Below are positions 16,430 through 23,777 of a DNA stretch of 42,681 bases, one piece after another. The notes below the pieces were generated by a model, which saw only the letters and a program-made list of their open reading frames with translations, was not told where the DNA came from and ran no database searches. Within the stretch, counting starts at the first letter, position 1. Each line of letters begins with the position of its first letter. Position numbers and translations under genes: made by a program. This stretch comes from Verrucomicrobiota bacterium. GTDB taxonomy: Bacteria > Verrucomicrobiota > Verrucomicrobiia > Opitutales > UBA2995. Location of the stretch: contig JAQBYJ010000041.1 of the NCBI GenBank assembly GCA_027622555.1, forward strand, positions 1 through 42,681, in the 5' to 3' direction.

Positions 16430-17698
16430 TTAGAAATCTCTTACAGATCCATCCTTGGCCTGCAAGTATGGTTGCATCGGAACTTTTCCAAAAGGAATAC
16501 TCGCAGCCTCTGCCTCATCGAAGCTGACTCCCAGTCCGTTCCCTTCCAGGGGAAGAGCATAGCCATCGACAACCGTTGGGAAAGGTCTAACTACTTTTGG
16601 ATCCTGTTCAGCCCGATTCACCCAGCCTCCTTCCATCATGGTTACGTTCGGGATTGCCAATGCGGCATGTAAAGTAGCGGCGGAACCAAGAGGGCCTGCG
16701 TTGTTATGAGGCACCAGGTTGATATAATAGACCTCGGCCATGGCGGCGATTTTCTTCATTTCGCTGATGCCGCCACAATGATTCACATCCGGACGAATGT
16801 AATTTACATACTGCTTTTCAATTGTCTCCCGGCAATCCCACTTACTGTGATACCGCTCACCAATCGCCAGTGGCTGGTCTGTGTGCTCACGCAACCATTT
16901 CAAAGCCTCGGGATTTTCATGGCGGATAGGGTCTTCAATAAAAAAGGGCCGGAAAGGCTTGGCTAACTCGAAAAGTTTTAGAGCCCATTCAGGATCGTAG
17001 CGGCCGTGAACTTCCAGAATCAAATCGACATCCTCACCCACCGCCTCACGCATGGCTTCCAGATACTCGATTTGCTGGTACACTGCGGTCTTGTGGTCGT
17101 GAAAATCATTGGCATCGTGATTATGAAACGCCCGGAAACGTATCGCCGTGATCCCACGCGAAGCTCTCTCCTTGGCCTGAGTTGCCGCTTCCGCAGCTGT
17201 CATTCCGGTCACATGACCATACACTCTGACCGAGGTGCGAGCTAACCCGCCTAGTAACTGATAAACCGGCATACCAGCAAGCTTGCCCTTGATATCCCAA
17301 AGCGCCTGATCAATTCCGGCGATCGCGGTGCCCGTGGACGGTCCTCCCCGTTGGAATCGCCTGCGGAAACAACTCTGCCAGAGGTACTCAATTCGCTGGG
17401 GATCTTCGCCGATCACATAAGGCGACAGATCCTTGAGCATTCCTTCCACGCTATAAGGTAGAAAATGATTGGTCGCATCGCCATACCCCACAATCCCGGC
17501 ATCTGTTTCAATTCGAACAAAGACGTCCCGACCCGTCATGATCGTATCCATTTTGGTGATCTTTATTTTGGGGATCTTGCGATTGGACAAATCGACGGGA
17601 ATTCTTGGTGTGTTGTTCTGAGCAAGCGATGGAGCTGCACCGATGGCCAAAAGGGCACTGCTTCCAGCGAAGGTCTTGAGAAGTTTTCTGCGATTCAT
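16430..17698 (-). CDS. Tat-exported enolase-superfamily acid-sugar dehydratase (galactonate/mannonate dehydratase-like)
   Basis: A 422-residue member of the mandelate racemase/muconate lactonising group. The N-terminus MNRRKLLKTFAGSSALL is a twin-arginine signal, so the protein is exported folded, unlike typical cytosolic homologues. The capping domain spans about 41-160 and the barrel follows. Probable metal ligands are E229 (in LEVHGRYD), E255 (FFIEDP) and E281 (AIGERY), with acid/base histidines H231 and H331 (LVPHNNAGP). The E-x-H-G-R pattern resembles D-galactonate dehydratase, except that Glu stands where that enzyme has Asp. The RPDVNHCGGISEMKKIA segment also fits. It would remove water from an aldonic acid to give a 2-keto-3-deoxy acid. 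It is the upstream gene of a likely operon with a PQQ sugar dehydrogenase. The family is sure; the substrate is inferred. Confidence 0.9.
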   Translation of the reverse strand: MNRRKLLKTFAGSSALLAIGAAPSLAQNNTPRIPVDLSNRKIPKIKITKMDTIMTGRDVFVRIETDAGIVGYGDATNHFLPYSVEGMLKDLSPYVIGEDPQRIEYLWQSCFRRRFQRGGPSTGTAIAGIDQALWDIKGKLAGMPVYQLLGGLARTSVRVYGHVTGMTAAEAATQAKERASRGITAIRFRAFHNHDANDFHDHKTAVYQQIEYLEAMREAVGEDVDLILEVHGRYDPEWALKLFELAKPFRPFFIEDPIRHENPEALKWLREHTDQPLAIGERYHSKWDCRETIEKQYVNYIRPDVNHCGGISEMKKIAAMAEVYYINLVPHNNAGPLGSAATLHAALAIPNVTMMEGGWVNRAEQDPKVVRPFPTVVDGYALPLEGNGLGVSFDEAEAASIPFGKVPMQPYLQAKDGSVRDF

Positions 17699-17744
17699 AA
17701 GTGATTTGAGTAGAATTTTGTACTAAAAAAGGGGGACTTAAGAG

Positions 17745-17808
17745 GTAGAAGCGAGCTTGCTCGCGAATCGAACTCACAAGGATTTTCGCGAGCAAGCTCG
17801 CTCCTACA
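17745..17808. repeat. REP-like doublet, core GCGAGCTTGCTCGC
   Basis: Left arm 17745-17767 (GTAGAAGCGAGCTTGCTCGC plus GAA) and right arm 17785-17808 (inverse, ending GCTCCTACA) are almost perfect complements. Each arm contains the palindrome GCGAGCTTGCTCGC. The arm sequence is very like well-known REP elements of Pseudomonas. It lies between the dehydratase and the TIM-barrel lipoprotein gene. Confidence 0.85.
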
Positions 17809-17824
17809 TTCTTATTCGGCAATC

Positions 17825-18646
17825 TCACAATCTTGATTGGATGGCACGTAATCCTTCAAGGTTTTCCTTGAGAGCGATCTCTGCATCCAGATCACTCTGA
17901 TGACCTAGAATTCCAATAGGGCCGTCGTAGCCGGATTCCTTGATAATCCTTAACAGCGCTTCCTCATGCTCACCCTTGCCCAAGGCCAGTATTTTGGGAT
18001 CAGGATCCGTATTCATTCCGTTCAGATTCAGGCAGTGAAGGTAAGGAAGCATAAGCTCCAAAGATTCCTTAAAATGGGAAATGTGCTCATGACCGTGATG
18101 CAGGTTGTAAACCAGTCCCACATGTTCAGCATCCGTGTTCGCTCGCAGCCAATCTACAACAGCCACCAGATTTTCCGGTTCACCTCCCCAGCCTCCATGG
18201 TTATAAAGGCCAAACTTGCAACCTAGCTCACGTGTTTTTTCAACCAAGGGCAGCAGACTCTTTCCAGCCAACTCCACACGCTCCTCTTGCGAATTTCCCT
18301 GTGGAGATGGTAAGGTCTTCCAGATTTGTGGGTGCAAATCATACTTCTCAAACAGGGCAAACGCTTCGGGGTGCTCTCCCCAGAAAGCAAAATACTCGAT
18401 ACCATATTTCTGGCACATCAAAATCTCTTCCTCAAATTCCGGCACATGTTTTTCACGCCAGTCGTAGGCGAACTTTCGGATTCCAAGCCGCTGTAACATT
18501 TGGGCCCGCTCTTCCGGGGAGCGTTCGTTTTTGTCGAAAGGAACAATACACCAGGCAACCAGATTGTCCTGACGGAATAAGTCGGAGGCAATTTTCTGAT
18601 CAGCGCACCCCGCGACAAAGACCAAAAAGACCATAAGCAGCTTCAT
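17825..18646 (-). CDS. Lipoprotein TIM-barrel sugar isomerase/epimerase-like protein
   Basis: A 273-residue protein of the xylose isomerase-like TIM-barrel group (sugar phosphate isomerase/epimerase family), with an N-terminal lipobox (VAGC, C14), so it is probably anchored outside the inner membrane. Barrel strands are visible as KFAYDWREKHVPEFEEE, YGIEYFAFWGEHPEAF, CKFGLYNHGGWGGEPEN, HVGLVYNLHHGHEHI, LHCLNLNGMN and GPIGILGHQSD. His, Glu, Asp and Asn residues at strand ends fit a divalent metal site. Exported members of this kind are frequent in Verrucomicrobiota and Planctomycetota, where some act on 3-keto-sugar intermediates, but no reaction can be fixed here. REP-like doublets flank the gene on both sides (17745-17808 and 18678-18744), isolating it from its neighbours. 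No Shine-Dalgarno sequence is seen. Confidence 0.85.
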   Translation of the reverse strand: MKLLMVFLVFVAGCADQKIASDLFRQDNLVAWCIVPFDKNERSPEERAQMLQRLGIRKFAYDWREKHVPEFEEEILMCQKYGIEYFAFWGEHPEAFALFEKYDLHPQIWKTLPSPQGNSQEERVELAGKSLLPLVEKTRELGCKFGLYNHGGWGGEPENLVAVVDWLRANTDAEHVGLVYNLHHGHEHISHFKESLELMLPYLHCLNLNGMNTDPDPKILALGKGEHEEALLRIIKESGYDGPIGILGHQSDLDAEIALKENLEGLRAIQSRL

Positions 18647-18677
18647 TTCAGTATTAGAAAGGATGGTGAAATTCGAA

Positions 18678-18744
18678 TCGGCAGCAAGCTACCTCCTACA
18701 CTTCGACTTGAAGCCGACAAATGTAGGAGGTAGCTTGCTGCCGA
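18678..18744. repeat. REP-like doublet, perfect 23-bp inverted repeat
   Basis: Arms 18678-18700 and 18722-18744 are exact complements; the right arm begins TGTAGGAGGTAGCTTGCTGC. The core is AGCTTGCT-like rather than GCGAGCTTGCTCGC, while the TGTAGGAG end is kept. The 21-bp loop holds CTTCGACTTGAAG, a further small palindrome. It lies between the TIM-barrel and isochorismatase-like genes and would form a strong hairpin in transcripts of either strand. Confidence 0.85.
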
Positions 18745-18773
18745 AAAACGGAGTCCTATGCGCGATAATCTGA

Positions 18774-19625
18774 TCACTTTTTTATCCCCGCAAATACGAA
18801 GGGTTTACCGCCAAGAAAATCCGCACTGGTGATGGTTGGACACCAGTATTTTTCGACATGATCGACGACTAAATCAGTTCCGGAAAAATGGTCCACATAA
18901 GGTGGCATGCGAGAATTATACATCGTATCGGTCAGATCACGCATCAGGAATACATTTTGATCCTGGTAAACCATCTGCCGGATAGAGAATGGCCGCCCCA
19001 AGACGCACATATTCAAATGTACTCCCATAGCGATGACATTGGTGATACCTCGTTGCTTCATCAGGTTATAGGCTTCTGCAGAATCAGTGATCGCGTCACC
19101 GTCTTTTATCTCTATGGCTTCTATCTGACGCGACCATGCTTTATAGTTTTTACACATTGGTTCGTCGTCACAGCCTCCATCAGAATCGTCGATGGGCAAC
19201 GCCGCTTCGTTTTCGGGATCAAGGTGACACCAGGTTTGCAAAGGAACCTTGGCTTCCACAACCGGTGCCGACATAGCCAATTTCCGGGCAGGATGATCTT
19301 TGTAGAAATCCAAAGTATTGCTCGGGCAATGGATAATCAATACACCCTGCTCACGGGCTTTTGAGATAACTGCATTCATCCTGGGAGCCATTTCGGCCAC
19401 TCGCTGCGTTGCACCTTTACACCAGTGTTTATCCCACATGTCACAAACGACAATGGCGGTTTGTTCAGCTACTAAAGTCCTCTTTTCATTCATCAGGCCG
19501 AAGGTGCCATCAGCCGTTTTATTCTGATACCGCGTATTTAAATCCAACTCAGTTGCGACGAGGAGGCTCTCGTTAATGGAAGCTAAAACAAACAGGAAAT
19601 AGAATATTGCCGTAAACTTTCTCAT
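18774..19625 (-). CDS. Exported isochorismatase-like cysteine hydrolase
   Basis: A 283-residue protein of the isochorismatase/nicotinamidase superfamily. The ATG at 19623-19625 was chosen because MRKFTAIFYFLFVLASINES forms a signal peptide at once. An open frame runs up to 19757, but it crosses a REP-like doublet and has no sequence character. The catalytic Asp is D62 in AIVVCDMWDKHWC, and the nucleophile is C207 in MGVHLNMCVLGRPFSIRQM. Between them an acidic cysteine-containing loop (DDSDGGCDDEPMCKNY, 147-162) is longer than in small cytosolic members. The typical core is about 180 residues, so this secreted form has extra loops as often seen in Planctomycetota and Verrucomicrobiota. Substrate is unknown. 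REP-like doublets stand on both sides. Confidence 0.85.
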   Translation of the reverse strand: MRKFTAIFYFLFVLASINESLLVATELDLNTRYQNKTADGTFGLMNEKRTLVAEQTAIVVCDMWDKHWCKGATQRVAEMAPRMNAVISKAREQGVLIIHCPSNTLDFYKDHPARKLAMSAPVVEAKVPLQTWCHLDPENEAALPIDDSDGGCDDEPMCKNYKAWSRQIEAIEIKDGDAITDSAEAYNLMKQRGITNVIAMGVHLNMCVLGRPFSIRQMVYQDQNVFLMRDLTDTMYNSRMPPYVDHFSGTDLVVDHVEKYWCPTITSADFLGGKPFVFAGIKK

Positions 19626-19641
19626 GGGATCTGACACGCTT

Positions 19642-19722
19642 TGTAGGAGCTGCTTCAGCTGCGATGCAAAAATGGTCATTCTTATGAATAGCACTAACAG
19701 ACAATCGCAGCTGTCTCCTACA
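19642..19722. repeat. REP-like doublet, core GCTGCTTCAGCTGC
   Basis: Left arm 19642-19665 (TGTAGGAGCTGCTTCAGCTG plus CGAT) and a shorter right arm 19704-19722 (ATCGCAGCTGTCTCCTACA) are inverse copies, the right one lacking five bases of the core. The core belongs to the same type as at 760-823 and 27523-27545. It fills the gap between the sulfatase at 19758 and the isochorismatase-like gene, which supports the downstream start chosen for the latter. Confidence 0.8.
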
Positions 19723-19757
19723 TTTTTAAAATAGTTATTCGAAATTACAGTGGCCAT

Positions 19758-21092
19758 TCAATTCACCACTTTTGGTAGAGTACCTTGCACGCGATCATAG
19801 TCTATTCTTTTCCCTTGGGACGGATAGGAATCCAGTACCTCCTGAAGTTTCTCACGCGCGCGTTTAACACGGTTGTTTTCGCTCCCTTCTTTGGAAGGTT
19901 TCTTTTCCAGCACATCCTCAATGGCGTCATAGAGATCACCGTTTCCGTAAAGTTTGTAACGCTCATCCCTCGCATAACGTACTTCCCAGTGATTATACAT
20001 TTCGTCAAATTTTTGACTGTAGGGACGAGGGAAATAGTAACCGTAAATAAAATCCCGTTTGGTCCCCTGTTCACCGATACACTGCGGCCAGAAGCTCCAT
20101 CCGTCACCGTCGGAGATGGCCTTGGGAGGCAGGCCAGTCGCTTCCACTATGGTTGGGAAAAAATCCGAGAAGGCAATCAGGTCCTGGTTTAACTGACCTT
20201 GAGGAATGGTACCAGGAAGATTAACGATGAGAGGAACGTGCGTGCCATGATCCTTGGTAAATCCTTTTCCACCTTGAATTTGCTCACCCTTGAATTCCGA
20301 CGTCAGGACATGATTCGTTCCATTGTCCGCTGTAAAGACAACTAAGGTATTCTCCCGTATGCCCAACTCATCCAGTGTGTCTACGATCCGACCAACCAGA
20401 AAGTCTACGTATTGAACCATATCGATGAAGTTCTTCTTATCATCCTTAGACTCTTTGTCAGTACTGTGAGGAGTTGGTGGAAATGGATTATGGGGAAGTA
20501 TCAAAGGGTTATATACAAAAAAGGGTTTATCTTTGTTCTCCTTGATGAAATCCAATAAGAAATTGTTAACTACTGTGGGGCCATAAGATCCTTCAGGCAA
20601 TTCGAGCACCTTGCCATCTTGGTCAATCGACGGGTTCCAATAACGTTCACGCCCGGTAGTGGGCAAATTCCAAAGACAGTAGGTATCGAACCCGGCTTCC
20701 GTTGGCGATATTCCATCGTCATTATTCATCAGCTGCCACTTGCCACCCACCGCCGTTTTGTAGCCATTCTTTTTAAAATGATTTCCGAATGTCGGCTCTC
20801 CTTTGGGGAATATGCCAAAATCCACATAATTAAACACATTGGATTTACCCGTCATCAGATTCACCCGGCTCGGGGTGCACAAGGGAGTTGAATGACAATT
20901 TTCAAATCGTATCCCCTCTTCAGCCAGTTTATCCAATCGAGGCGTCGAATACTCCTTACTGCCATAACTACTGAAGCACTCAAATCCAACATCGTCGCAA
21001 AGAATAAGTACAACATTGAGCGGCTTGACTCCGAAGGTCGAAAGGCTTAAAAAAAGAAAAGTCGTCAGCAGCGTGGTCCAAATACGTATCAT
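19758..21092 (-). CDS. Secreted S1 sulfatase, arylsulfatase A-like (CTPSR)
   Basis: A complete 444-residue exported sulfatase. Signal peptide 1-22 is followed by LILCDDVGFECFSSYG (D33, D34), nucleophile C72-T-P-S-R76, an AVGGKWQL lysine motif, and VVFTADNGTNHVLTSEF with the second Asp-Asn pair. HVPLIVNLPG and KLYGNGDLYDAIED complete the usual layout. It is a clear paralogue of the sulfatase at 27582-28976: both share the segment FDT(Y/F)CLWN, an NPF(P/D)PTP motif and ADNGTN. The pair differs at the formylglycine motif, canonical here and CTSSR there. The substrate is some sulfated glycan unit. Its neighbours are the NHL-propeller gene 57 bp upstream, probably co-transcribed, and a repeat doublet downstream. 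Confidence 0.93.
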   Translation of the reverse strand: MIRIWTTLLTTFLFLSLSTFGVKPLNVVLILCDDVGFECFSSYGSKEYSTPRLDKLAEEGIRFENCHSTPLCTPSRVNLMTGKSNVFNYVDFGIFPKGEPTFGNHFKKNGYKTAVGGKWQLMNNDDGISPTEAGFDTYCLWNLPTTGRERYWNPSIDQDGKVLELPEGSYGPTVVNNFLLDFIKENKDKPFFVYNPLILPHNPFPPTPHSTDKESKDDKKNFIDMVQYVDFLVGRIVDTLDELGIRENTLVVFTADNGTNHVLTSEFKGEQIQGGKGFTKDHGTHVPLIVNLPGTIPQGQLNQDLIAFSDFFPTIVEATGLPPKAISDGDGWSFWPQCIGEQGTKRDFIYGYYFPRPYSQKFDEMYNHWEVRYARDERYKLYGNGDLYDAIEDVLEKKPSKEGSENNRVKRAREKLQEVLDSYPSQGKRIDYDRVQGTLPKVVN

Positions 21093-21149
21093 CGTAATAT
21101 CAGTTTTGAATAATTAAAGTAGAAGCTAACGGTTACTTGAGCTTGCCCT

Positions 21150-22070
21150 TTACTTGGAGAGTACAAATTTCTGGATACGTTGGTTGACCGTCTCGGCAGT
21201 GTAGATGGCACCCTCATCGTCGACAGCCAGGCTGTGCACCTGGTGCAACTGACCCGGGGCTTGACCAGAAGAACCAAATCCACCGAGTACTTTGCCTTTG
21301 AGAGAAAGTTTCTGAACACGTCCAACGTCACCATCGCACATCCAGATCACTTTTTCACGAAGATCGAAGGCGACATTCCACGGCGTTCCGAGTCCATCCC
21401 ACTTGGCGAGAAATTTTCCATTCTTGTCGAAGACCTGAATTCGTTTGTTTCCGCGATCTGCCACATAAATACGATCACGGTCGTCGAGAGTCAGGCCATG
21501 AACGAGGTTGAAAAGTCCGGGCGCGTCTCCTTGGCCTCCCCAGTGGGTAATGTAATCACCGTCAGGACTATACTTCGCCACGCGAGTATTTTTATAACCA
21601 TCAGCGACATAGGCGTTCCCTTGACTGTCAAAGGCGACTCCGGCGGGGCGATTGAATGCGTAGTGCGTATCATCGGTCCCTTGTTTGGCACCGAAACTGC
21701 CAATGGTGAGTAGTGTTCGTCCCTCTTTCGAAAACTTAAATATCGTATGCGTCTCGCGGTCAACGAGCCACACGCCCCCGTCGGGGCCGATCCCCATGCC
21801 ATGCGCCGCTCCCTGATGATTGGAAAGCGCTATGTCCTCAGGCCAGGCTTGAAGCAATTTTCCTTTTTTGGTGAATTGCATCACTGGCAGGGCGCTTCGA
21901 GTGTAATACCAAATAGAACCGTCGCCGGCGACGGAAACCGCCATACCTGCACCTGTGACGTAGTCGGCGGGCAGCGTTCCCCAGCCTTTGACCGGCTTGT
22001 AGGCTAACTCGGGCTGTGCCAGTAACGGCAGAACTGAAATAAACAAAAGAAAGAGAATTCGTCGGGTCAT
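21150..22070 (-). CDS. Secreted NHL-repeat six-bladed beta-propeller protein
   Basis: A 306-residue exported propeller. After a signal peptide (1-18), NHL-type repeats follow: GMGIGPDGGVWLVDRETHTI, then GVAFDSQGNAYVADGYKNTR, then GLTLDDRDRIYVADRGNKRI, then VAFDLREKVIWMCDGDVGRV and SLAVDDEGAIYTAETVNQRI, each with the D-x-x-G-x-x-Y/W-V-A-D pattern. Such proteins resemble the lyase part of peptidylglycine alpha-amidating monooxygenase, and related bacterial NHL proteins. They commonly bind ligands or act as lyases or lactonases, but no catalytic residues can be assigned here. It stops 57 bp before the arylsulfatase A-like gene start, so the two probably share a transcript. The 158-bp gap before the start shows nothing notable. 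Confidence 0.88.
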   Translation of the reverse strand: MTRRILFLLFISVLPLLAQPELAYKPVKGWGTLPADYVTGAGMAVSVAGDGSIWYYTRSALPVMQFTKKGKLLQAWPEDIALSNHQGAAHGMGIGPDGGVWLVDRETHTIFKFSKEGRTLLTIGSFGAKQGTDDTHYAFNRPAGVAFDSQGNAYVADGYKNTRVAKYSPDGDYITHWGGQGDAPGLFNLVHGLTLDDRDRIYVADRGNKRIQVFDKNGKFLAKWDGLGTPWNVAFDLREKVIWMCDGDVGRVQKLSLKGKVLGGFGSSGQAPGQLHQVHSLAVDDEGAIYTAETVNQRIQKFVLSK

Positions 22071-22228
22071 AATAGTGCTATTAAGGATTTATTCGAGTGG
22101 TGGAGTCTTAGATTTGGGGCTTTAGTGAAGAAGAAAAACAGACTTCATTGCGTTCTGCTTTCAATGTTTGTGAATGAATTAAGGAAACACAACTTGAATC
22201 CTGTTGATCGCTTCATTTGAAGACCATC

Positions 22229-23746
22229 CTAATACTTAAGCGACGATGAAGACACAGGATCTTGTAAATACACCAGTGCCGGATCATTGATCTCTTCCAT
22301 TCGGCTCAGGAGCTTTTCATCAAGCTTTGCTATCAGTGATCGATGTGTTGGATTTGTTATTTCATTTTCTAATTCTTCGGGATCATCCGCCAGGTTAAAG
22401 AGCTCGTCGCGTTCAGATGCTAGTAAGTAACGAACAAGTTTCCATTGTGGAGTTCGCATCATACGCATCTCATCTACAAATTGACGCGCATACGCTTCAC
22501 TGCTTGAATAAAAGCCAAACATATCGTTATCCCACTCGGTTGGAGATTCTCCCCGAAGGAGTGGTAAAATACCACGTCCTCGAAGCAATTTGTTTTCCGG
22601 ATTGGGGATCCCTGCCATTTCGAGCAGAGTCGGATACCAGTCAAGATTTGATGTCGTCTCAGGAATACGAGTGCCTGCGGGTATCACGCCGGGCCAACGA
22701 ACCATACTGGGAACGCGCACTGAATGGTCGTACATATTGGGGCGCATGTTGGTTCCGACATTGTGCGTCGCAGGAACCTCGTGATTCAAAATCCAGATAC
22801 CGTTCCCTTTGTGCCAGATTCCATGATGCCCCATGTTGTAACCATGATCGGACGTAAAAATGACGACCGTATTTTCACTGAGTTTCAACTCATCCAAAGT
22901 CTGCATCACCCGTCCGAGGTTTCTATCCACGCTCCGCACAGATGCAAGATACTCGCGCATCATACCCGTAACCTTTTTTGTATCGAGGTCCGGGTAATCG
23001 GGTATCGCAATTTCGAGCTCACCTTCATAAGGTTCCATGTCCTCGGGTGCCACCGGTAGCCATTTGGTATGGGGAGCCCGTGTGTTCCAACATAGCAAAA
23101 ATGGTTGCTTCTGATAGTCTGCAACATGCCCTTTTAGGAAGCCAATCACATGGTCGCCCAGAACATCCGCAGTGAGACCCTTATATTGTTTCTTCATTCC
23201 CTGTTCTTCCAATTCGGGATCTACCGTTTTGAAGCCGCCATGCCGATGGCCCATGAAATAATCGAATCCGTAGTTGGTCGGATAATAACGATCATTCATC
23301 CCCAGGTGCCACTTGCCAACCAGTCCGGTATGGTAACCAGCTTCTCGCAAGGCTTTGGCAAAGGTTGTTTCGTCGAGATTCAATCCATGATCCTGGTCAG
23401 CCGGCATAAACCAGTTGAATACACCTACTTCAAAACCATAACGTCCCGTCAGCGTAGCTGCCCGCGAAGGAGAACATACCGGCGTACTTACAAACGAATT
23501 TACCAAATAAGCACTTTGAGAAACCAGCTGATCCATGTGAGGTGTAAAAGCTTGTTCATTGCCAGAAGCGCCCAATGCCCATGCCGCCTGATCATCGGTA
23601 CAGATGAACAGTATATTCGGTCGAGCCTGTCCGGCGGAATTTTCGGCAGGAGACCCGTTCGACGAATCGGCTCCATGGGTCCGGAGCAAAAAGCCAACCA
23701 GAACGAACAAGACTAAGTTCCGCACATGTGATATCCGCGCAGGCAT
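22229..23746 (-). CDS. Secreted S1 sulfatase (CSPSR)
   Basis: A complete 505-residue exported sulfatase. The ATG at 23744-23746 is preferred to a TTG four codons upstream, since the signal peptide (MPARISHVRNLVLFVLVGFL) begins there. Metal-binding ICTDDQAAWALGASGN, nucleophile C91-S-P-S-R95, GLVGKWHLG and the late VIFTSDHGYNMGHHGIWHKG block are all present, so it should be active. SVRVPSMVRWPG and a C-terminal ELFNLADDPEELENE follow. An extra Asn- and Pro-rich loop (GIWILNHEVPATHNVGTNMR) sits between the DHG block and the SVRVP strand, longer than in its neighbours. It is only 31 bp downstream of the sulfatase-DUF1080 fusion, so the two probably form an operon, perhaps also with the sulfatase at 26003. 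Substrate unknown. Confidence 0.92.
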   Translation of the reverse strand: MPARISHVRNLVLFVLVGFLLRTHGADSSNGSPAENSAGQARPNILFICTDDQAAWALGASGNEQAFTPHMDQLVSQSAYLVNSFVSTPVCSPSRAATLTGRYGFEVGVFNWFMPADQDHGLNLDETTFAKALREAGYHTGLVGKWHLGMNDRYYPTNYGFDYFMGHRHGGFKTVDPELEEQGMKKQYKGLTADVLGDHVIGFLKGHVADYQKQPFLLCWNTRAPHTKWLPVAPEDMEPYEGELEIAIPDYPDLDTKKVTGMMREYLASVRSVDRNLGRVMQTLDELKLSENTVVIFTSDHGYNMGHHGIWHKGNGIWILNHEVPATHNVGTNMRPNMYDHSVRVPSMVRWPGVIPAGTRIPETTSNLDWYPTLLEMAGIPNPENKLLRGRGILPLLRGESPTEWDNDMFGFYSSSEAYARQFVDEMRMMRTPQWKLVRYLLASERDELFNLADDPEELENEITNPTHRSLIAKLDEKLLSRMEEINDPALVYLQDPVSSSSLKY

Positions 23747-23777
23747 GACTTCAACCAATTAGAAAAGAATAACCAGG

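Noticed and set aside
19626-19757. Longer N-terminus for the isochorismatase-like protein
   Set aside because: The extra 44 codons run through a REP-like doublet and lack protein character; the downstream ATG starts a signal peptide.
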